NCBI GenBank assembly: GCA_002415085.1
Contig: DIBV01000006.1
Span: 440,684 to 504,683 of the forward strand
Direction of reading: 5' to 3'
Length of the DNA stretch: 64,000 bases
Source: Arsukibacterium sp. UBA5043
GTDB lineage: Bacteria; Pseudomonadota; Gammaproteobacteria; Enterobacterales; Alteromonadaceae
How positions within the stretch are numbered: the first letter of the stretch is position 1; each line of letters opens with the position of its first letter. The notes beneath the pieces are model-generated. The model was not told the DNA's origin. It searched no databases and saw only the letters and a list, made by a program, of their open reading frames with translations. The translations under genes and the position numbers were made by a program. This document shows positions 24,486 through 33,314 of the stretch, piece after piece.

Positions 24486-25240
24486 CCAACGATAACACCC
24501 CGTTATTACTGCTGCGAGGTTTAACCCGCGAGCAGCGCCATTGGGGCCGGTTCAGAGCAATGCTGGCAGAAAAACTGGCAAACCCGGTACTGGGTTTTGA
24601 CTTTGCCGGCAGCGGTGAGCTTTATCAGCAACGATCGCCCGCCGATATCAGCGCCCTGCGCCAGTCTGTTCGCAGCCAGTTGCAGAACCATTCTGCGTTT
24701 ACCGGTAGAGTACATCTGGTAGCGTTGTCATTAGGTGGCATGCTGGCAGCAGACTGGGCGCTGGCATACCCTGCAGAAGTGGCTTCTATCACCCTGATTA
24801 ACAGCAGTGCCAGGCCGCTGGCGCCATTTTATCAGCGCTTACGCTGGCAGAATTACCCGGCGCTGGCCGGCTTGTTTTTACTATCAGCCAGTAAGCGCGA
24901 ACAGCGTATTTTAGCGCTGACTACCGCCCGGGCGTATCAAAACCTGCAGATTGTCAGCCAGTGGCAGGCCTGGCAACAGCAACGACCGGTGTCAGCTGGC
25001 AACGCCTTGCGTCAGCTACTGGCCGCCAGTCGGTTCAGCCTGACGGCGAAGCCAACCTGTCCGGCGCTGATTATCAGTAGTCAGGCCGATAAGCTGGTTA
25101 ACCCGCAATGCTCAGTGGCGCTGGCAGACTATCTTCAGGCCGCTCATCAGCAGCATAGCTGGGCGGGTCATGATATTGCCCTGGATGACCCCGACTGGCT
25201 GGCCCGGCAAATAAGCCAATTTATTCAGCAGCTGTGTTAA
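24473..25240 (+). CDS. Alpha/beta-hydrolase fold protein
   Basis: A 255-residue protein with the alpha/beta-hydrolase pattern: oxyanion region LLLRGLTREQRHW, nucleophile elbow ALSLGGM (Ser in a G/A-x-S-x-G setting), acid in SQADKLVN and His in GHDIALDD. No signal peptide. It resembles BioH- or YheT-type esterases only generally; the substrate is unknown. The ATG lies inside the last codons of the peptidase gene (13-base overlap), indicating translational coupling. The pseudouridine synthase gene starts 29 bases later. Confidence 0.88.
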   Translation: MVSVTNDNTPLLLLRGLTREQRHWGRFRAMLAEKLANPVLGFDFAGSGELYQQRSPADISALRQSVRSQLQNHSAFTGRVHLVALSLGGMLAADWALAYPAEVASITLINSSARPLAPFYQRLRWQNYPALAGLFLLSASKREQRILALTTARAYQNLQIVSQWQAWQQQRPVSAGNALRQLLAASRFSLTAKPTCPALIISSQADKLVNPQCSVALADYLQAAHQQHSWAGHDIALDDPDWLARQISQFIQQLC

Positions 25241-25269
25241 TCTAGCGCTTATTTTTGCCGGAACACGTT

Positions 25270-26172
25270 ATGTCGATAGCCCGCCAGGCCTCTGAAATTA
25301 CTTTGCCAGCGATTAACGATGGCTGGGATACGGTGTTGCAGTTTTTATGCAGCCGTTTTCCGTTTATCAGCGAGGCCGTGTGGCGCGAGCGGATGGCAGC
25401 AGGCAAAGTGTACTGGTTTAGTGGCGATACGGTAACGCCGGTAACGCCCTTCTTGCCAAGTAAAAGACTATGCTATTACCGCGAAGTTGCCGCAGAGCCG
25501 GTGATTCCGTTGACTCATCATATTATCTTTCAGAATGAGCATATTATTGTTGCGGATAAACCGCACTTTTTACCGGTTACCCCGGGCGGCGACTATGTTA
25601 ATGAGTGCTTACTGGCCCGCTTACAACACGATACCGGTAGTGCTGATATAGTGCCGGTACACCGGTTGGACCGTGATACCGCCGGGCTGGTGCTATTTTC
25701 TGTAAACCCGGATAGCCGGGCGGCGTATTATCAGTTGTTTAGTCACGGCGCTATCGAAAAGCAGTATCAAGCAGTGGCCAGATTAACCGCAGCGCTGTGG
25801 CAGGCAGATTTACCACAGCACTGGCATATTGAAAACCGGATTGAAAAAAGTCAGCCGCGCTTTATCAACGCCATTGTGGCGGGCGAGGTTAATGCGGTAT
25901 CTGATATTACGCTTGTAGCGAAAGACGGCGGGCTGGGCATGTTTGAATTAACGCCGCAAAGTGGTAAAACCCATCAGCTGCGGCTGCATATGTTAAGTCT
26001 GGGGATGCCTATTTTATATGATAACTATTATCCGCAGTTATTGCCGAAACAGCCGCCCCAGTTTGCGACACCACTGCAACTGTTAGCAAAACAACTAAGC
26101 TTTACCGATCCGGTCAGTGGTCAGCCATATCATTTTTGCAGTAAGCAGTTACTTAGCGCCTGGCCTTTTTAG
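25270..26172 (+). CDS. RluA family pseudouridine synthase
   Basis: A 300-residue enzyme converting uridine to pseudouridine in rRNA or tRNA. The catalytic aspartate is in VHRLDRDTAGLVLFS, the RluA signature; IIVADKPHFLPVTPGG and GKTHQLRLHMLSLG are the other family motifs. Residues 10-75 resemble a degenerate S4-like region before the catalytic core. The RNA target (RluA, RluC, RluD or TruC type) cannot be assigned. ATG at 25270 is used; the in-frame TTG at 25255 has no ribosome site. It converges with yaiI, 8 bases separating the stops. Confidence 0.93.
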   Translation: MSIARQASEITLPAINDGWDTVLQFLCSRFPFISEAVWRERMAAGKVYWFSGDTVTPVTPFLPSKRLCYYREVAAEPVIPLTHHIIFQNEHIIVADKPHFLPVTPGGDYVNECLLARLQHDTGSADIVPVHRLDRDTAGLVLFSVNPDSRAAYYQLFSHGAIEKQYQAVARLTAALWQADLPQHWHIENRIEKSQPRFINAIVAGEVNAVSDITLVAKDGGLGMFELTPQSGKTHQLRLHMLSLGMPILYDNYYPQLLPKQPPQFATPLQLLAKQLSFTDPVSGQPYHFCSKQLLSAWPF

Positions 26173-26180
26173 CTGCGTGA

Positions 26181-26636
26181 CTAGCGGTTTTGCTGGTGCT
26201 GCTGCAGTAATTTGTCCAGTTGATTGGCAAACGCCTGGCGATCGCTCTGGGTTAACGGCGGTGGCCCGCCGGTATGCACGCCGCTGCCGCGCAGGGTATC
26301 CATAAAATCGCGCATGGTTAGTTTTTGTTTAATGGTGTCAGTGCTGTAAAGCTCACCCCGCGGGTTCAGCGCCCGGCCACCTTTGGCTAAGATATCTGCC
26401 GCCAGCGGAATATCGGCGGTAATCACCAGATCGCCTGGTTGACAGCGGCGGACGATCTCGTTGTCAGCTTCATCAAAACCATGGGCTACCTGCAGGCTGC
26501 TGAGATAAGGTGATGGCGGCACCCGCATTGATTGATTCGCCACCAGCACAGTGCTGATTTGTCGTTTGATGGCAGCCTTGAATAAAATGTCTTTAATTAC
26601 CACCGGACAGGCATCTGCATCAACCCATATTTTCAT
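26181..26636 (-). CDS. yaiI: YaiI/YqxD family protein (UPF0178)
   Basis: A 151-residue protein closely resembling E. coli YaiI throughout: [55 protein letters not shown] and [19 protein letters not shown]. The clustered aspartates ([20 protein letters not shown]) fit a PIN-like nuclease fold, but activity has not been clearly established for the family. The ATG at 26636 is preferred over GTG at 26648, since TAAGTGAG serves as ribosome site. It stands between the RluA operon and the sensor kinase. Confidence 0.95.
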   Translation of the reverse strand: MKIWVDADACPVVIKDILFKAAIKRQISTVLVANQSMRVPPSPYLSSLQVAHGFDEADNEIVRRCQPGDLVITADIPLAADILAKGGRALNPRGELYSTDTIKQKLTMRDFMDTLRGSGVHTGGPPPLTQSDRQAFANQLDKLLQQHQQNR

Positions 26637-26672
26637 TGCGTTGCTCACTTAGTTTTTCATTCATAATGTTCA

Positions 26673-29600
26673 TTAATGTTTGTCATTAGGTGGCAAGGGG
26701 ATCGCCAGGCTGAACTCAGTTCCTTTATCCACTGTGGTTTTCATTTCAATGTTACCGTTTAGAACCTGAGTAACCAGATTGTAACATAGATGCAGGCCTA
26801 GTCCTTTGCTCTGACTAGCCCGACGGGTGGTTACAAAGGGGTTAAATACAATATCCTGAACACTGGCATCGATACCTTTGCCATTATCGACGACTTTAAT
26901 CTGCAATTGCTGTTTGCCGCGCTGAATTTCCAGCCGTATCTCACCGTGATCATCCGGTTCAAAAGCGTGCAGTAACGCGTTCTCCAGCAGGTGGGTCAGC
27001 ACGGTGGCAAGGGCACTTGCCCGCAGTTGCAACGTTAGATTATCCGGACACTGCAAAATGATGCCAACAGCGGCGTTGGGTGGATTAAGCCTGGCAATCA
27101 GATGCTGCAGCCAGGGCTTGAGTTTAATGTTTACGGTATCCGTCGCGGTTTCATTTACGGCCAGTTGTTTAAACTGGGTAACAAGATCTGCAGCCCGTTG
27201 CAAGTTATAGTTAATCAGATTCAGGTGTTGTTCGCTGTCGCTGACAAACTGACTAAAGGCTTTGGTGCTCAGGGTTTTATTGGCAAAATGTTGCTTTAAT
27301 TCTGCCAGTTTTCCCATCAACGCGCTGCTTGCGGTAATGCTGACCCCAACCGGGGTATTGATTTCGTGCGCGACGCCAGCCACTGTTTGACCCAGCGCAG
27401 CCATTTTTTCATTTTCCAGCAAGCTTTGCTGGGCAATTTTTAGCTGCTGACTGCGCTCTTCTACCAGTCTGGCTAGTTCTCTGGCCTGTGATTTTGCCAC
27501 CTGTGTCCGCACTTTTATCAACAGGTATATCGCAAGTGGCACGCCAAGCGTCAGTAGCATAGCAAACCACCATTGTTGCCAGAACGCCGGTTTGACGGTG
27601 AGTTGCAACTCGGTCTGCTGCTCGCTCCATTGACCCGTGCGGTTGGTAGCCTGAACTTGTAACGTGTAGTGGCCTGGCCACAGGTTGGTATAACTGGCAA
27701 TTCGCTGACTGGCATCAGAATATTGCCAGTCCTGATCAAGGCCCTGCAGTCGGTAGCGATACTCTAACTGTTGCGGTGCAGATAAATCCATGGCGCTGAA
27801 TTCGACGCTGAAACTGCGCTCGTCCGCATCGAGGGTAATGGCGCGCTGCTCAGGTGCCAGCTGTCGGCTGCGCCCATGCACTTTGAGCTCTGACAGCAAC
27901 ACTTGCGGCTGGTACTGCCACGGACTGAATTGTGCGGGATCGATCACCAATAGTCCGTTACTGCCACCATACAACAACAGCCCATTTTGGGTTTTGGTAT
28001 AGGCGCGATACCAGGGGGTGCCTATATCGACACCATCCGCCGGGGTAAGGCGGTACAAGCGGTTAGTTTCCGGGTTAAACCGGTATTTCGCCGACCAGAT
28101 ATTGCCCAGACTGTCTTCCAGTAAATTAGCGCCAAAATCTTCCGACAAGTTGCTATTGGCAAAGCTCACTTTGTGCATCGCCGGTTTACGCTGTTGATAT
28201 TGGCTATAATTAAACTGATACAAGCCCACCGGGGTATCCAGCCACAGCCGGTTTTGACTGTCATTCAGTAAGCCATGAATGCTGCTGATCTGGTCGCTTG
28301 TTATCTCCTGACCGGTAGGAATAGCAGCAGTATCAGCTTCGATCAGATAGAGTCCGCTGGCACCGGTACCCAGCCAGATATTGCCATTATGGTCTTCAAC
28401 GATGGCATTAATATAATCCTGTAAAGGTTCACCGTTGTTTAGTTTGATCCGGACAAAGCGTTGTTGCTGTGGTTGCCATAGCGCCACCCCGGTACTGCTC
28501 CCCAGCCAGAGTCGTTGCTGGCTATCAATAAACAGGGTACGAACATTGGTGCGCCAGATCCCTTGTTCAGGCCCCACTAACCTGAACTGGCCACTACCGG
28601 CAGTGTAGCGATATAGTTGCCCCGGGTTGACCCCCAGCCAGATAGTGCCATCGGCTTGTTCGGCCATTGCGGTAATCCAGCCATGCTCTAATTTTCCGGG
28701 AGTATCTGCTTGTGGCTGGTGACGGGCGACAATGCCGCTAATGGGATCAATGACCTCAATCCCCTTGCCACGGCTACCCAGCCAGATCCTGCCATTAGTC
28801 AGTTCGAGTACACTGCTGATATTTCCACTGCTGATACTGCCATCATCGACCAGACTTTGCCGCAGAGTACTAACGCCAGCCTGGCCGTCAAAGCGCTGTA
28901 AGCCACCACCATAGCCACCAAGCCATATTTTTCCTGCCCGATCCTTCAGCAAGGTTCGCACATCCTGATGGGCCAGGCTGAAGGAATTTGACATATCATG
29001 CTGATAATAACCCAGCAGCTTTTTATTGGTCGGGTTAACACGCATAATTCCGGCAAAGCCCGCCAGCCAGACTTCATCGTCACTCACTTGCAGAATATCG
29101 TATACCGGGCCCGGGGTATTGTCGGCAGCAATGGTCTCTGTTACTGGCTTAAGGTTTCGATTGGACTGAATTACAAAGGCCCCGGCACCGGCTGTGCCCA
29201 GCCAGATCTCATTTGCCACCCGGGCCAGCGCTAATACCTGTCCCAGCTCAATGCCTGAGGTTTGTATTTGTTGCGGCCCGGCGCTGCCAGGGGGTAACAG
29301 AAATAAGCCGTGCCGACTGCCAATCCATAAATTCCCCTGCGGATCGGTCAATAACGCTCTTATGTCCTGTAGCTCTGTCTGTGGTGGTACAAACTGCATC
29401 ACCTGACCATTTTGATTAAGCAGTACCATGCCCTGGTTTCCTGCCAACCAAATGTTGCCATTACTATCCTCAGTTATGGCCTGTACCTGAGAGCCAAAAT
29501 CATCAGCGATACCCGGTGCGGTAATGTTGGGTTGATAAAAACTGTCATTACCGCTGTCGTAGCGTTGAATGCCGCCAGGGGCTGTGGCCAGCCATAAGGT

Positions 29601-29975
29601 GCCATCACTGGCATGTAGCAAATCCCGGACAAAATTACCGGCAATGCTATTGTTAATGAGATTTTTATTTTGCAGCGACAGCGGACTGGATTGCAAGTAA
29701 CGGCGAAAACGGTAGCCATCATAGCGGACAAGACCGCCGGCACTGCCAATCCACAAGCGGCCATAACTGTCCTGCGCCAGTTTGGTGACAATATTGTCGG
29801 GAATTTGCTGCTGGTCACTTATGCTGACAAAAAACTCACTGGCCGGAGGGAAGTAGGCCGCGACCTGTTGTTCGCTGTCAGCGTGCTGAGCTAACGCTGC
29901 AGGCAGTGGTAAAACCAGGCTGGTTACACAAAATAGGAGGACCAGAGCAAATTGTGTCAGAAAACGATAGATCAA
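26673..29975 (-). CDS. Beta-propeller sensor histidine kinase, no receiver domain
   Basis: A 1100-residue membrane sensor. A signal sequence (residues 1-29) precedes a periplasmic region of about 700 residues with propeller repeats of the Reg_prop type (SYGRLWIGSAGGLVRYDG, NIWLAGNQGMVLL, RLWLGSSTGVALW), then a Y_Y_Y domain (LEYRYRLQGLDQDWQYSD), a membrane helix near 805-825 and a cytoplasmic kinase. The phosphorylated His is near residue 869 in AGVAHEINTPVG; the ATP-binding domain ends with VVDNGKGID and SKGLGLHLCYNLV. Similar sensors in Bacteroidetes carry fused receiver and AraC domains; here there is none, and no response regulator gene is adjacent. The start is TTG (MIYRFLTQ), weakly supported by AGAG. 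Confidence 0.93.
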   Translation of the reverse strand: MIYRFLTQFALVLLFCVTSLVLPLPAALAQHADSEQQVAAYFPPASEFFVSISDQQQIPDNIVTKLAQDSYGRLWIGSAGGLVRYDGYRFRRYLQSSPLSLQNKNLINNSIAGNFVRDLLHASDGTLWLATAPGGIQRYDSGNDSFYQPNITAPGIADDFGSQVQAITEDSNGNIWLAGNQGMVLLNQNGQVMQFVPPQTELQDIRALLTDPQGNLWIGSRHGLFLLPPGSAGPQQIQTSGIELGQVLALARVANEIWLGTAGAGAFVIQSNRNLKPVTETIAADNTPGPVYDILQVSDDEVWLAGFAGIMRVNPTNKKLLGYYQHDMSNSFSLAHQDVRTLLKDRAGKIWLGGYGGGLQRFDGQAGVSTLRQSLVDDGSISSGNISSVLELTNGRIWLGSRGKGIEVIDPISGIVARHQPQADTPGKLEHGWITAMAEQADGTIWLGVNPGQLYRYTAGSGQFRLVGPEQGIWRTNVRTLFIDSQQRLWLGSSTGVALWQPQQQRFVRIKLNNGEPLQDYINAIVEDHNGNIWLGTGASGLYLIEADTAAIPTGQEITSDQISSIHGLLNDSQNRLWLDTPVGLYQFNYSQYQQRKPAMHKVSFANSNLSEDFGANLLEDSLGNIWSAKYRFNPETNRLYRLTPADGVDIGTPWYRAYTKTQNGLLLYGGSNGLLVIDPAQFSPWQYQPQVLLSELKVHGRSRQLAPEQRAITLDADERSFSVEFSAMDLSAPQQLEYRYRLQGLDQDWQYSDASQRIASYTNLWPGHYTLQVQATNRTGQWSEQQTELQLTVKPAFWQQWWFAMLLTLGVPLAIYLLIKVRTQVAKSQARELARLVEERSQQLKIAQQSLLENEKMAALGQTVAGVAHEINTPVGVSITASSALMGKLAELKQHFANKTLSTKAFSQFVSDSEQHLNLINYNLQRAADLVTQFKQLAVNETATDTVNIKLKPWLQHLIARLNPPNAAVGIILQCPDNLTLQLRASALATVLTHLLENALLHAFEPDDHGEIRLEIQRGKQQLQIKVVDNGKGIDASVQDIVFNPFVTTRRASQSKGLGLHLCYNLVTQVLNGNIEMKTTVDKGTEFSLAIPLPPNDKH

Positions 29976-30034
29976 GGCGTAGTGCTCTTGGTGTTAGCGG
30001 TATAGGTTAAATTTACGTCTGTTTTTATTAAAAA

Positions 30035-31549
30035 TCAATTAATTAACTGTAGTTTTAATTGTGGTATTAAATCCGTGGCCACCAGCCAGGGATGTGGTTG
30101 TTGCCTGGCCAGACGGACCGCGGTATTCAGGTGTAACCAGGCACCAAGCTGACAGGCATCCACACCAGTTAACCCCTGTGCTAACAGGGCCGCAATAATA
30201 CCGCTCAGCACATCGCCCATGCCGCCGCTGGCCAGAGCAGGGCTGGCCGCAGCCAACAACCTTACGTCGCCACTTTGATCAGAAATCAGGGTGCCCGCGC
30301 CCTTTAACAGAATAGCGCCGCCAAAGCGCTGTTGCAACTTACGTATAGCTGCCAGCCGGTCTTGCTGAATATCCTGGCCGCTGCACTTCAGCAAACGGCC
30401 GGCTTCGCCGGGATGGGGAGTTAAAACCCAATTTTGCCGTTTTAGCGTCGCCAGCTCTGACTCTGCCAGGCCAGCGATATAGTTGAGAGCGTCAGCATCC
30501 AGCAACATGGGTTTGTTGGTAGCCAGTGCTTGCACCATTAATGCCTGGCCCCAGCTTTGTGTGCCAAGACCAGGGCCAATAGCAATAACATCGGCTGTTT
30601 GCAGCAGGCGGGCACAATCTGTGCTGCTTACCATCACTTCTGGCTGACGTGTCAGCATAGCGCCGGCATGCTCACTGCGACTGTATAAACTTACCATACC
30701 TGCACCGCAGTTCACCGCGGCCTGCGCCGTCATCATTGCCGCACCGCCAAAACCGTGATCCCCTCCAATTACCAGGACGTGGCCAAAGTGACCTTTATGG
30801 CTGTTAGCGGCTCGTTGCGGCAGTCTGTGGCGTAATGATCCAGCCGCAATACTCTGGCATGCTGGCTTAGTGCCTGCAAGCGCGCTGTCCAGTTGCAGTG
30901 GGCTTAACCACAGCTCACCACAATGATCCAGGCCATCTTGCATGAGTAAGCCGGATTTGATACCAATAAAACTCAGGGTAGTGCTGGCTTTTACTGCAAC
31001 TGGCATGGCGGCGCCGCTATCTGCACTCAGACCACTTGGAATATCCACAGCCAGCACCGGTTTGCCACTTTGATTAATTTGCGTTATCAGCGCGCGGGTT
31101 GGCTTATCCAGTGGCCGGTTCAGGCCCGTCCCAAATAACGCATCAACTAGCAGCTGCGCGTCGGGGAATTCATCTACCAATGGCACGCCAGCTTTGGCTG
31201 CTGCTGAGGCTGCCTGCTTAGCTGTTGTGCCAAGCCTGCTATGGTCACCATGTTGCAACAGCCTGATATCGTAACCACTGGCCCGGGCCAGTGCGGCAAG
31301 TAAGTAGCCATCGCCACCGTTATTGCCACTGCCGGCATACACCAGAATGGTGCGGGGGGCTGGCCATTGTTGCTGCAGCAATTTAAGTAACGCTGCCGCG
31401 GCCCGTTGCATTAGAACATAGCCGCCGTTATTGCCAAGCTCAGTTATCGCCTGTTGTTCCACCTTAACAATACTTTGTGCAGTATACAGCGCTTGTTGCT
31501 GGTGGATGTCTACCGGAAATAAGTCAGTGGTGCAGGTATTATCTGGCAT
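30035..31549 (-). CDS. nnr: Bifunctional NAD(P)H-hydrate epimerase / ADP-dependent dehydratase
   Basis: A 504-residue metabolite-repair enzyme that restores NAD(P)H from its hydrated forms. The N-terminal half is the epimerase (YAGSGNNGGDGYLLA, ALFGTGLNRPL, AVDIPSGLSADSG). The C-terminal half is the ADP-dependent dehydratase (VIGGDHGFGGAAMM, PHPGEAGRLL, GAGTLIS, ASPALASGGMGDVLSG). The usual E. coli neighbour tsaE is absent. The ATG at 31549 overlaps the end of aceK by 11 bases and follows GTGAG, so the gene is translationally coupled to aceK. Two earlier in-frame ATGs would extend the protein into aceK without a ribosome site. Confidence 0.95.
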   Translation of the reverse strand: MPDNTCTTDLFPVDIHQQQALYTAQSIVKVEQQAITELGNNGGYVLMQRAAAALLKLLQQQWPAPRTILVYAGSGNNGGDGYLLAALARASGYDIRLLQHGDHSRLGTTAKQAASAAAKAGVPLVDEFPDAQLLVDALFGTGLNRPLDKPTRALITQINQSGKPVLAVDIPSGLSADSGAAMPVAVKASTTLSFIGIKSGLLMQDGLDHCGELWLSPLQLDSALAGTKPACQSIAAGSLRHRLPQRAANSHKGHFGHVLVIGGDHGFGGAAMMTAQAAVNCGAGMVSLYSRSEHAGAMLTRQPEVMVSSTDCARLLQTADVIAIGPGLGTQSWGQALMVQALATNKPMLLDADALNYIAGLAESELATLKRQNWVLTPHPGEAGRLLKCSGQDIQQDRLAAIRKLQQRFGGAILLKGAGTLISDQSGDVRLLAAASPALASGGMGDVLSGIIAALLAQGLTGVDACQLGAWLHLNTAVRLARQQPHPWLVATDLIPQLKLQLIN

Positions 31550-33302
31550 TGTTTGTCTCACTGGTAATATCATCGTTAGCATAGCGCAGACAGAATCGCA
31601 GGTTATCCGGGTAAGGAAAAATATCTTCTACTATGCCCTTGCTGATAGCCTGTTGTTTGGTCCGCCAGTAAGCCGCATCCAATAATTCGGGGTGCTTGCC
31701 AAAGAGCAGCTGGCGGATTTCTGGTTGCGGGGTAACAAAGGTGGCCATTTGCTCCGGGAATACATCGCCTGGTGCGGCGCAGCAATTTGCCTCGGCATTA
31801 ATGGCGTCTTCAAAATTATCGGATTTAGGTAATGAGCGAAAATTGACATCCAGTAAGTACTGTACTTCGTCATAGTCATAAAATACCACCCGTTTATGCC
31901 GGGTTACGCCAAAGTTCTTCAGTAACATATCGCCCGGGAAAATATTGGCAGCGATCATTTCTTTAATGGCATTGCCGTAGTCAGCCATGATGGTTGCTTT
32001 TTCAGCTGCGCTGGCCTGCTCCAGATAAATGTTCAGGGGCACCATCCGCCGTTCTATATATAAATGTTTAATCACCACAAGTTCGTCATCGATTTGCAGC
32101 GATCCACCAATTGTGGCGATTAACTCCTGCAATAGTTCCGGGGTAAATCGGTTTTTTGGCAAGGCTACATCAGAATACTCCAGGGTATCTGCCATTCTAC
32201 CTACCCGATCATGCTTTTTAACCAGCAGATAACGCGCTTTGACCGTAGCACGACCAAACTCCTTACTGGGGGCAAACTTATCGCGGATAACTTTAAAAAC
32301 ATAAGGGAAAGAGGGCAGGGTAAACACCATCATCACCATGCCGCGAATACCTGGGGCGGCAACAAACTGATCATTGCTTTTGGTTAAATGGCTTAACAGC
32401 TCGCGGTAGAACTCGGTTTTACCTTGTTTATGCAGGCCAATGCTGGCATAGAGTTCGGCCAGGGTTTTATGTGGCAGTAATTCCCGTAAAAAATGCACCA
32501 GTGCGGAGGGAACAGGGCATTGCACCATAAAATAGGCGCGGGAGAAGCCAAATATAATACTCATATGCTGCGGATCGGTCAGCAGGGTATCAAGGTATAA
32601 GCCAGCACCTTGTTGATGCAACAGCGGAATAATAAACGGCTGCTGGCCATCGGGGGTAACCACCCGGCCGACAATATAAGCCGCTTTATTGCGGAAAAAC
32701 ACAGATTTAAGCATATCAAAGCGAATTTGGTGTACCGGATAACGGCCATGCTCTGACTGATGAATAAAGCTCTTAACAATGTAGCGAATGTCACGTTCAA
32801 GATTAATAAAAGGGGTGGTAAAAGCAAAGTGGGCGACAATTCGGCGGATACTTTGTTTTAAGCCATCCTCTGCCGGAAAGTAGCTTTGATATACCGATGA
32901 GATCGGCGCTGGCAGATGCTGCTGGTTTAGCGTTGATTCAACAAAAATATTCTGATTGTGGTAGTACTTGCGGGCGAACAGCCTGCAAAACACCGAGTTA
33001 TAAAATGTTTCTGCCAGTTCTGCTTGTGGGTGAAACAGCAGATATTGCAAATACTGCTGTTTCACCTGCTGCCAAAGTGACTCGTTCAGACAATCCGATG
33101 GCATGGCCTGCTTCAGTTCAGCTACCGTTTCGGCAACCCGCTGATCATAAAACGAAATCCGCTCTGAGCTATCCTGCTGATAAGCTCGCCAGTCGGCTTG
33201 TTCAAACCGTTGCTTAGCTTTGGCTGTCACTTTCTGAAACAGCTGAAAGTGTTTGCGAAAGCCCCGCAGGATCATTTCAGCAATTTGCCGGGTCTGGCTC
33301 AT
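31539..33302 (-). CDS. aceK: Isocitrate dehydrogenase kinase/phosphatase
   Basis: A 587-residue bifunctional enzyme that phosphorylates isocitrate dehydrogenase to divert isocitrate into the glyoxylate shunt, and dephosphorylates it to restore the TCA cycle. Length matches E. coli AceK (578). Recognised blocks are APGIRGMVMMVFTLPSFPYV (the nucleotide-binding loop), FKVIRDKFAPSKE, RRMVPLNIYLEQ and FGVTRHKRVVFYDYDEV (catalytic and metal Asp). In enterobacteria it closes the aceBAK operon. Here it is about 16 kb from aceA and sits in an operon with a YfcC transporter upstream (12-base gap) and nnr downstream (overlap). Confidence 0.97.
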   Translation of the reverse strand: MSQTRQIAEMILRGFRKHFQLFQKVTAKAKQRFEQADWRAYQQDSSERISFYDQRVAETVAELKQAMPSDCLNESLWQQVKQQYLQYLLFHPQAELAETFYNSVFCRLFARKYYHNQNIFVESTLNQQHLPAPISSVYQSYFPAEDGLKQSIRRIVAHFAFTTPFINLERDIRYIVKSFIHQSEHGRYPVHQIRFDMLKSVFFRNKAAYIVGRVVTPDGQQPFIIPLLHQQGAGLYLDTLLTDPQHMSIIFGFSRAYFMVQCPVPSALVHFLRELLPHKTLAELYASIGLHKQGKTEFYRELLSHLTKSNDQFVAAPGIRGMVMMVFTLPSFPYVFKVIRDKFAPSKEFGRATVKARYLLVKKHDRVGRMADTLEYSDVALPKNRFTPELLQELIATIGGSLQIDDELVVIKHLYIERRMVPLNIYLEQASAAEKATIMADYGNAIKEMIAANIFPGDMLLKNFGVTRHKRVVFYDYDEVQYLLDVNFRSLPKSDNFEDAINAEANCCAAPGDVFPEQMATFVTPQPEIRQLLFGKHPELLDAAYWRTKQQAISKGIVEDIFPYPDNLRFCLRYANDDITSETNNAR

Positions 33303-33314
33303 AGCGGTACTCAG

